This document shows positions 40,730 to 46,390 of a stretch of 46,390 nt of DNA, in pieces. The notes beneath the pieces are model-generated. The model ran no database searches and had not been told where the DNA came from. It saw nothing but the letters and a program-made list of their open reading frames with translations. Each line of letters begins with the position of its first letter. The stretch's first letter is position 1. Source of the DNA: Colivicinus sp963607765 (GTDB taxonomy: Bacteria; Bacillota_I; Bacilli_A; Erysipelotrichales; Erysipelotrichaceae). The stretch covers positions 1-46,390 of the forward strand of contig CAVDDT010000009.1 in the NCBI GenBank assembly GCA_963607765.1. The letters run 5' to 3'. The translations under genes and the position numbers were made by a program.

Positions 40730-41601
40730 TAAACTGAAACAGCTCCTTTAATTGCAGGATAAGGATCATAATCCTCAATCTTTATATCTTCATATTTAAA
40801 CTCGAAAATATCTTTAACCTCAGGATTTAAAACAAGTTTAGGCAATTTTCTAGGCGTTCGAGATAATTGTTCATTAATTTGATCTATATGATTTAAATAA
40901 ATATGCGCATCTCCAAAAGTATGAATAAATTCATATGGCTCATATCCACATACTTGTGCCACCATGCATAATAGTAATGAATAAGAAGCGATATTAAATG
41001 GAACTCCTAAGAAAATATCGCCACTTCTCTGGTATAGCTGACAAGACAACTTCTTTTTGTCAGCACTAACATAAAATTGAAATAATGAGTGGCATGGAGG
41101 AAGAGCCATATCCTTTACTTCAGCAGGATTATAAGCTACAACCATATGTCTTCTAGAAAACGGATCATTCTTAAGTCCATCAATTAATTCTTTAATTTGG
41201 TCAACACCGCCAAAATTACGCCATTGTTTGCCATAAACAGGACCTAGATTGCCAAACTTTTCCGCAAATTCTTGATCATTTCTAATTTTTTCAACAAATT
41301 CATCTAATGTCTCTCCCTTATACTCACTGCTTAAGGTGTAATCTTTATAAGGCCATTCATTCCAAATACCAACTTTTTTATCAACTAATGGTTTGATATT
41401 AGTACTGCCACTTAAAAACCATAGTAATTCTTCAAAAATGCCTCTATAAAATACCTTCTTAGTGGTTAAAAGAGGAAAACCTTCTTGAAGATTAAATCGC
41501 ATTTGATAACCAAAGGTTGAAATAGTTCCAGTACCAGTTCTATCTTCTCTTTTCTCACCAACTTCTAAAACATGTCTACATAAATCTAAATATTGTTTCA
41601 T
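40729..41601 (-). CDS. thyA: Thymidylate synthase
   Basis: 290-residue folate-dependent enzyme making dTMP. REDRTGTGTISTFG binds phosphate; the catalytic cysteine is in LPPCHSLFQFYV; the YQRSGDIFLGVPFNIASY region binds dUMP. Slightly longer than the 264-residue short form. Ribosome site AGAGGATAAT lies in the end of the HAD gene one base upstream. Confidence 0.97.
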   Translation of the reverse strand: MKQYLDLCRHVLEVGEKREDRTGTGTISTFGYQMRFNLQEGFPLLTTKKVFYRGIFEELLWFLSGSTNIKPLVDKKVGIWNEWPYKDYTLSSEYKGETLDEFVEKIRNDQEFAEKFGNLGPVYGKQWRNFGGVDQIKELIDGLKNDPFSRRHMVVAYNPAEVKDMALPPCHSLFQFYVSADKKKLSCQLYQRSGDIFLGVPFNIASYSLLLCMVAQVCGYEPYEFIHTFGDAHIYLNHIDQINEQLSRTPRKLPKLVLNPEVKDIFEFKYEDIKIEDYDPYPAIKGAVSV

Positions 41602-41602
41602 A

Positions 41603-42214
41603 TTATCCTCTCAAATATTCTTCTAATTTCTTATATCCATAATCAATATTTTCAAAAACAAAACCATTAAAACCCAAATCAATTGCGGCATCAATGTTTT
41701 CCTTACGGTCGTCCATAAATAAGCACTCTTCCGCTTTTAAGTTATATTTTTCAAGCAAAGTAAGATACATTTCTTTTTCAGGCTTAATATGTAAAATCTG
41801 ATAAGATATCACCATGCCATCAGCATTTCTAATAAAATCGCATTGATCATATGTGTACTCAAACGAATCCTTTGGATAGTTAGACAAAATATAATATTTC
41901 AAACCATTTTGCTTAACTAAATCAATCATCTTAAGATTATTCTTTAAAGGAACAATAACGTTTTCCATCCAAGGACCATCCAATAGTCTTTTAATATCAT
42001 CTTTTAATTCTGGATGTTTCTTGTAAAAAACAGGCAAATATTCTTCTTTACAGGTATAGATTCCCCTATCCATATCAGACCATATTGAATCAAACATAGT
42101 AGCAGAAACGATTTCTTTAGCTTTCTTTTCACTATATCCTAAGCTTTTTGCATACTTAAGTGGATGAAAATCAACCAATACATTGCCCAAATCAAAAATT
42201 ACATTCTTAATCAT
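41603..42214 (-). CDS. HAD phosphatase, YihX-like
   Basis: 203 residues with a small helical cap. Motif I is VIFDLGNVLVDFHP, motif II YILSNYP, motif III lysine in HIKPEKEMYL, motif IV ECLFMDDRKENIDAA. This pattern matches the group that includes YihX, a glucose 1-phosphate phosphatase, and related sugar phosphatases. It is first in the HAD-thyA-folA transcript. No ribosome site; a TAAAAT lies 8 bases before the ATG, so a very short leader is likely. Substrate is not proven. Confidence 0.88.
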   Translation of the reverse strand: MIKNVIFDLGNVLVDFHPLKYAKSLGYSEKKAKEIVSATMFDSIWSDMDRGIYTCKEEYLPVFYKKHPELKDDIKRLLDGPWMENVIVPLKNNLKMIDLVKQNGLKYYILSNYPKDSFEYTYDQCDFIRNADGMVISYQILHIKPEKEMYLTLLEKYNLKAEECLFMDDRKENIDAAIDLGFNGFVFENIDYGYKKLEEYLRG

Positions 42215-42253
42215 ATGAATAAATTTTACTATATTTAAAACTATCTAGATTAA

Positions 42254-42279
42254 GAAAAAGAGCTATCATTTGATAGCTC
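42254..42279 (-). terminator. SDR gene terminator
   Basis: Perfect 9-base stem GAGCTATCA/TGATAGCTC (42260-42268, 42271-42279) with a 2-base gap as the core loop, followed by TTTTTC on the reverse strand, 25 bases after the SDR stop. Confidence 0.8.
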
Positions 42280-42304
42280 AATTAAGTGTTAATAAAAATA
42301 ATTA

Positions 42305-43063
42305 TTAAAGCATTGCGCCATAGTCGGTAATAATTTCTTGGCCGGTAATAGACTTAGAATCATCACTAGCAAAGAATAAAATTACATTAGCGACATCTCG
42401 TGCACTGCAAGATGGAGTCTTTAAATTACTATGTGTAGCCATAGCACCAATCATATCAGGATCAAGCGTTGCAGGATTGGTGTTAGCTGTCATAGGCGTA
42501 ATGATGTTACCAGGACAAATCGCATTGCAACGAATTCCAGTAGTTTGATAACGAAGTGCAGTATGTTTTGTAATACCAACAATAGCTGCCTTACTAGCGA
42601 CATAACATGCACCACCACATCCCTTAACGCCAGCAATAGAAGCGACATTAACAATAGAAGCGCCAGCTTGCATCTTGCCAGCTACAGCACGTATACAACG
42701 CATTGTACCCTTCTCATTTGTCTCAACAATGCGATCTAAATCCTCATCCAGGAAACGATCAATAGGCTTTAATCCTTCCTCAAGAATTCCTGCATTATTA
42801 ACAAGAACATCAATCTTGCCATATTTTTCCATTACTAAATCAGCAAGTTTTTCTGGATCACCTTTTTTAGAAATGTCAGTAGAAACAGCGTATACTTCTC
42901 CACCCATTTCCTTAATTTCATTAGCAACTTTTTCTAAAGCTGCTTCTCTTCTTGCAGTAATAACAACAGTAGCGCCTTCATTTGCGAATAATTTAGCACA
43001 AGCTTCACCTACTCCTGAGTTTCCGCCTGTAACGATTGTAACCTTGCCATCTAAACGGCCCAT
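42305..43063 (-). CDS. SDR family oxidoreductase
   Basis: 252-residue short-chain dehydrogenase. The NAD(P) loop is TGGNSGVGEA, NNAG follows, the catalytic serine is in IVNVASIAG and the YxxxK pair in YVASKAAIVG. Glycines and alanines are more frequent than in its neighbours. Substrate is unknown; similar proteins act on sugars, steroids or acyl chains. It has a strong ribosome site (GGGAGGG) and a normal leader; it diverges from the pilin gene. Confidence 0.92.
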   Translation of the reverse strand: MGRLDGKVTIVTGGNSGVGEACAKLFANEGATVVITARREAALEKVANEIKEMGGEVYAVSTDISKKGDPEKLADLVMEKYGKIDVLVNNAGILEEGLKPIDRFLDEDLDRIVETNEKGTMRCIRAVAGKMQAGASIVNVASIAGVKGCGGACYVASKAAIVGITKHTALRYQTTGIRCNAICPGNIITPMTANTNPATLDPDMIGAMATHSNLKTPSCSARDVANVILFFASDDSKSITGQEIITDYGAML

Positions 43064-43101
43064 TATTTTCCCTCCCTGTGCATACGCACTTCTTTATAAG
43101 T

Positions 43102-43107
43102 ATTATA
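43102..43107 (-). promoter_or_regulatory. SDR gene -10 box
   Basis: Reverse-strand TATAAT 38 bases before the SDR ATG, giving a leader with a ribosome site. The -35 is weak. It is divergent from the pilin box 16 bases away. Confidence 0.5.
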
Positions 43108-43123
43108 TCTTAAAAAATAAGAT

Positions 43124-43129
43124 TATAAT
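43124..43129 (+). promoter_or_regulatory. Pilin gene -10 box, leaderless layout
   Basis: TATAAT, then AAAGGC, then ATG. The AAAGG in the spacer would be a ribosome site only on a longer message. Confidence 0.55.
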
Positions 43130-43135
43130 AAAGGC

Positions 43136-43882
43136 ATGAGAAAAGATAAAGGTTTTACACTAGCTGAATTATTAATTGTTGTGGCGATAATTGCAGTATT
43201 AGTAGCGATAGCTATACCGATATTCTCCTCATATTTGGAGAAAGCTAGAGAAGCAGTAGATGGGGCTAACATTAGAGCAAAATATGCTGAAATGATGAGC
43301 GAAGTAGTAAGTGGCAAATATAATCTAGAAAGCGATAAAAACAAATATGTAGTAGAACTTACTCAACTCAAAGATGAATGGCAAACCACTTTCGACTTGC
43401 CTCTTGAAGAAGTTGGGAAGCCAAAAGCAAAAGGCAAAGCAACGCTTTATTATAGTGATAAAGCTTATGTATCATATGGTACTTCAACTGATAAAGGAAG
43501 TGATTCACAAGGTTCAGCTCAACATGGAACATCACAAAATCTGATAAGCAAAGCAATAGCTTACTCATACGATAGCAATAATCCAGACAAGAAATTTCAA
43601 TTAACAGCAGGAACTTTATACTCGTACAATGGAAATTATTATATAGCTACTCAAGATAAAAACGATGTTAAAGGAGAACCAAAAGATAATGCTAGCGGAT
43701 TATTTCTAGTAGACACTAGCAAAGTTTATACAATTCCTACTAAAGATGATTATAGTTCTCTAACAAATGTAGAAAATAAAAGAGGTTTAGTATTATATAT
43801 TCAAGATGAAAATAAATATTATGTATCATATGATACAAATTCCTCGTTTGCAAACGCTAAAATGATTGCGATAAATAATTAA
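43136..43882 (+). CDS. Type IV pilin-like protein
   Basis: 248 residues. A class III signal: MRKDKG then FTLAELLIVVAIIAVLVAIA, cut after G6, with the key glutamate at mature position 5 (E11). A long helix continues to about residue 60, then a polar, cysteine-free, tyrosine- and asparagine-rich head with no known fold visible. It may be a major pilin, a pseudopilin, or a competence pilin. No prepilin peptidase, ATPase or platform gene is in the window, so the machine must be encoded elsewhere. Confidence 0.9.
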   Translation: MRKDKGFTLAELLIVVAIIAVLVAIAIPIFSSYLEKAREAVDGANIRAKYAEMMSEVVSGKYNLESDKNKYVVELTQLKDEWQTTFDLPLEEVGKPKAKGKATLYYSDKAYVSYGTSTDKGSDSQGSAQHGTSQNLISKAIAYSYDSNNPDKKFQLTAGTLYSYNGNYYIATQDKNDVKGEPKDNASGLFLVDTSKVYTIPTKDDYSSLTNVENKRGLVLYIQDENKYYVSYDTNSSFANAKMIAINN

Positions 43883-43887
43883 TTACC

Positions 43888-43918
43888 AAAACTATTAGAT
43901 AACCCTAATAGTTTTTTT
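43888..43918. terminator. Bidirectional terminator between pilin and diguanylate cyclase genes
   Basis: Stem AAAACTATTAG with CTAATAGTTTT and a 6-base loop, with T-run on the forward strand and A-run on the other. It serves both convergent genes. Confidence 0.85.
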
Positions 43919-45251
43919 AATAAAAAGTATAACCGTTTCGGCCCTTTTCTTTGGTTTTGTATAAAGCACTATCAGCATCTTTAAATATAGATAGACTTGC
44001 ATTGCTTCTATCAGCTATGGCAACGCCAACGCTTAAGGAAATAACCGGTTCCCCATTTTCTGAAATACTCAATAATTTATTAACTTCGTCAATCTTTTCG
44101 GCAATGATATTCTTATGATTGCTAGTCATTTCAATCATAATAACCGCAAATTCATCGCCACCAATTCGGCATACATAATCAGAAGTTCTAAATGTAGAAG
44201 TTAATTTATCAGCCACTTTTTTTAATATTGCATCACCTATTGAATGGCCATATGTATCATTAACTGTTTTAAAGTTATCAACATCAATAAGCAATAAAGC
44301 AAAATTAAATTTATCTTTTTCATAAACTTCCAAAATAGAATCAAAAGAACCCCTATTTAATAGATTAGTTAAAGGATCATGTTCAGACTTATGTTTCATA
44401 ATCGATTGTCTTTCTTGATTCTCAATATAAATCGCATTATATGATGATGCAAGATTTCTTAATTCTTGAGAACCATCAACAGGCATAAGTTCATCATTTT
44501 TAATGGCTTTATTAAAATCAATTAGTGGCTTGATTACATTTAAATATAAAAGTGTGCAATTAAGAAACATCGCCAAAGCTAATAAAACAAAGACAATAAG
44601 TAATTTAAAGAACACATCAGAGAAAATCGCATATGACCTATTTTGTTTATTAACGATTTGAGAAGTAATATTGTCTAAAGTTTCACTAATTTCATTAGAA
44701 ATGAAAGTATTTGCATTTACATAGGATTCGCTATTGATAAGTTCCCTAGCTAGTTCAATCTTTTCATCATCACTTAAAGTCAACTCTTCATTTGTTAATT
44801 TGTACTCTTTAAGATTATTTGGCCAAGTCGTATTATCATCCGCAATAACCGTTTCAATCAAGCATAAGGCATGTAAGTCGTTCTTGACTTTGTTTTCTGA
44901 TAAGATTAGCGCATCTTCCAAATAAGAAGCACATTCATCACCAGAAACATTTCTTAACTCTTCAATTGCGTTTTCTCTACTTTGGATTGTATCGATTTCA
45001 ATAAAATAGTCATCAATATATTGCTGTTTCAAAGTATAAGCAGCAAGTCTTACTTTTTTAGTTAGTTTATTATTGCCTTGTTCAAACTTATGAATAGCTT
45101 TCTCAGCAGTAATATATTCATCATTAGATTCTTTTACAATCTTATATTGTTGAACACTGTTATAGCCAAAAAAGGCACAGCATAAAATAAGCACTATTGT
45201 AAAAACAATAGCTAAGGAGCTTATACTAGAAATTTTATACTTCTTAAACAT
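43917..45251 (-). CDS. Membrane diguanylate cyclase with inhibitory site
   Basis: 444 residues. Helix 1 (10-31) and helix 2 (about 214-239) bracket an external helical sensor of about 180 residues; a HAMP-like linker (240-285) leads to the GGDEF domain (about 290-444). The active-site motif is GGDEF at 364-368, with the RxxD inhibitory site RTSD at 355-358, so product feedback is likely. It makes c-di-GMP. TATAAT lies 9 bases before the ATG, with an extended TGC element and no ribosome site. The external signal is unknown. Confidence 0.93.
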   Translation of the reverse strand: MFKKYKISSISSLAIVFTIVLILCCAFFGYNSVQQYKIVKESNDEYITAEKAIHKFEQGNNKLTKKVRLAAYTLKQQYIDDYFIEIDTIQSRENAIEELRNVSGDECASYLEDALILSENKVKNDLHALCLIETVIADDNTTWPNNLKEYKLTNEELTLSDDEKIELARELINSESYVNANTFISNEISETLDNITSQIVNKQNRSYAIFSDVFFKLLIVFVLLALAMFLNCTLLYLNVIKPLIDFNKAIKNDELMPVDGSQELRNLASSYNAIYIENQERQSIMKHKSEHDPLTNLLNRGSFDSILEVYEKDKFNFALLLIDVDNFKTVNDTYGHSIGDAILKKVADKLTSTFRTSDYVCRIGGDEFAVIMIEMTSNHKNIIAEKIDEVNKLLSISENGEPVISLSVGVAIADRSNASLSIFKDADSALYKTKEKGRNGYTFY

Positions 45252-45260
45252 CTTGACAAG

Positions 45261-45266
45261 ATTATA
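45261..45266 (-). promoter_or_regulatory. -10 box of the first diguanylate cyclase gene
   Basis: Reverse-strand TGC-TATAAT (extended -10), then CTTGTCAAG and ATG: leaderless or a leader of two or three bases. It follows a terminator hairpin. Confidence 0.6.
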
Positions 45267-45271
45267 GCATA

Positions 45272-45298
45272 TTAAAAAGAAGAGGATTACTCTTCTTC
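45272..45298 (-). terminator. Terminator of the second diguanylate cyclase gene
   Basis: Stem AAGAAGAG with CTCTTCTT and a T-run on the reverse strand; the stop codon lies inside it. Purine-rich stem, moderate stability. Confidence 0.65.
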
Positions 45299-46360
45299 TT
45301 TCTTTCTTATTTGCTTATACTTATACATCATCTGATCGGCCTCAAAGACTACATCCTGAATATTCTGGTTAACCGGATTATAAGGCGCATAACCAATTGA
45401 AATAGTAGGCATTTTATCATCACGACTTCTAACTTTTTCTAAATCCATAAATAAATTATGATTTAGTTCTTCTATCTTATCCAAATTAGAAGTTAAAATG
45501 GCACAGAACTCATCGCCACCATATCTAAAACATTTTCCATATTTAACATAGTTTTTAGATATTAATTCACCAGCCATCTTAAGTGCAAGATCTCCATATT
45601 TGTGGCCATATGTATCATTTACATATTTAAACTCATCAACATCAAAGAAAACAACAATTGCATTCTTATCAATTCTATTTAAGAAGTTTTCATATCCCCT
45701 TCTATTTAATAAGCCAGTTAACTCATCAGTTTGTTGAATCATCTCAATTGTAAAAACATATAACATTATTGAAGTCATTGTAAGAGCTGTATAACTTAAT
45801 TTTAAATCGTTATCAATTAATTGAATCGCAACACCAACAAGAATAAAACAAACTATCATTAAAAAGAAAATAGTTCCATTAAATTGATATTTTTTAAAAT
45901 TCTTAAACACAACAATAACCGCATAAATTAAAGATATTATGTAAGCCGCAACATATATAAAATAGAAAGAACCATGGTGATAGATGTTACCACTATCCAC
46001 ATAATAAATAAAGCCAGTAAAACCTGATATTAGTTCAAGAAACATATGTAGAGTCATAAAACCTTGGATATATTTCTCGTTTTTCTTTTCAATAATCCAC
46101 GCGAATATAAAACCAAATAATGGTGCACATGAAAGTTCTAAAAACTTAACACAAATATGAATAAACCTCGTATTTGGTCCTTGAGTATTTAAAAACTCAC
46201 CAGCCCATTCGCAAACACTAGCTAGAATAATTGCGCTAAATAACCAATTAAAAAGTTTCTTTCTTCGATCAGAAAGAGTATTACTATTTGAAGCACACAA
46301 TTTAATAATAGCTAAAGCAAAAACATTAATAATCGTAATAGCTGTATAATAACTGTTCAT
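45287..46360 (-). CDS. Seven-helix membrane diguanylate cyclase, no inhibitory site
   Basis: 357 residues. About six or seven membrane helices fill residues 5-205 and form a sensor of the 7TM/MASE style; the GGDEF domain is at 210-357 with GGDEF at 281-285. The RxxD site is absent (VKYG stands there), so feedback control seems lost. TATAAT stands 6 bases before the ATG with no ribosome site. It is in tandem with the other cyclase, but a terminator and a new promoter separate them. Confidence 0.93.
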   Translation of the reverse strand: MNSYYTAITIINVFALAIIKLCASNSNTLSDRRKKLFNWLFSAIILASVCEWAGEFLNTQGPNTRFIHICVKFLELSCAPLFGFIFAWIIEKKNEKYIQGFMTLHMFLELISGFTGFIYYVDSGNIYHHGSFYFIYVAAYIISLIYAVIVVFKNFKKYQFNGTIFFLMIVCFILVGVAIQLIDNDLKLSYTALTMTSIMLYVFTIEMIQQTDELTGLLNRRGYENFLNRIDKNAIVVFFDVDEFKYVNDTYGHKYGDLALKMAGELISKNYVKYGKCFRYGGDEFCAILTSNLDKIEELNHNLFMDLEKVRSRDDKMPTISIGYAPYNPVNQNIQDVVFEADQMMYKYKQIRKKEEE

Positions 46361-46366
46361 ATTTCT

Positions 46367-46372
46367 ATTATA
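46367..46372 (-). promoter_or_regulatory. -10 box of the second diguanylate cyclase gene, leaderless layout
   Basis: Reverse-strand TATAAT, then AGAAAT, then ATG. No ribosome site in the visible upstream sequence. Confidence 0.55.
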
Positions 46373-46390
46373 TCCACTTAAAAAATAAAG

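Noticed and set aside
42431..43139. Forward-strand open frames opposite the SDR gene
   Set aside because: Antisense to an intact SDR gene; composition is that of a reversed coding frame.
1..46390. Mycoplasma-type code (TGA as tryptophan)
   Set aside because: TGA ends topA, rimM, trmD, galM and the ROK gene at natural lengths, and tryptophan positions use TGG.
1..46390. CRISPR array, tRNA or rRNA genes
   Set aside because: No regular spaced repeats, cloverleaf-like segments or rRNA-like sequence found in the gaps; all gaps are short.

Overview
The window is about 46 kb of AT-rich chromosome from a low-GC, cell-walled member of the Bacillota. Gene order matches Bacilli (rpsP-khpA-rimM-trmD-rplS-lepB-rbgA-rnhB-dprA-topA-trmFO; glyS-dnaG-rpoD-trmK; murC-ytxG-ytxH-ccpA-tyrS; yceD-rpmF; ispH next to a CshB-type helicase). 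TGA is used as a real stop (topA, trmD, rimM, ROK, galM), so this is the standard code and not the Mycoplasma code. MurC, MurJ, alanine racemase and the MEP enzyme IspH show a wall-making, isoprenoid-making cell. My best guess is an uncultured Bacilli lineage near Erysipelotrichia/RF39/RFN20; this is inference from gene content only.

Layout. 1-10.4 kb: translation, secretion and DNA maintenance genes, all on the minus strand. 10.5-16 kb: alanine racemase, a galK-galM-ROK kinase sugar operon, and rimO. 16-19.6 kb: MATE transporter, DEAD-box helicase and divergent ispH. 19.6-27.2 kb: MurJ-like flippase, a lipoprotein, tyrS, a CcpA-like regulator, YtxH/YtxG-like proteins, murC, a disordered protein and an AbrB-like small protein. 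27.3-29.1 kb: rpmF, yceD and divergent tmcAL. 29.1-32.6 kb: an accessory island with a thioredoxin-fold lipoprotein, a cysteine-rich secreted precursor, a four-helix membrane protein, a further exported protein and a divergent HTH-TPR regulator. 32.7-42.2 kb: glgP, trmK, rpoD, dnaG, glyS, folA, thyA and a HAD phosphatase. 42.3-46.4 kb: an SDR oxidoreductase, a lone type IV pilin-like protein and two membrane diguanylate cyclases. I see no tRNA, rRNA, CRISPR, insertion sequence or prophage. No stretch over 300 bases lacks a gene.

Two results stand out. First, the 29.6-32.6 kb island looks like a small, probably peptide-controlled system for making an eight-cysteine secreted peptide: a candidate bacteriocin or signal with its own disulfide helper and a possible immunity protein. 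Second, most first-in-transcript genes have a TATAAT-like box only 6-7 bases before the start codon and mostly lack a Shine-Dalgarno sequence, whereas operon-internal genes commonly have one or are stop/start coupled. This suggests widespread leaderless mRNAs. At four junctions a 35-43 base gap holds a stop codon, a terminator hairpin, a T-run, a TATAAT box and the next ATG.

Folate-linked functions recur (thyA, folA, trmFO), as does tRNA and ribosome modification (trmD, trmK, tmcAL, rimO, rimM, rbgA). These genes lie mostly on one strand, which suggests co-orientation with replication.
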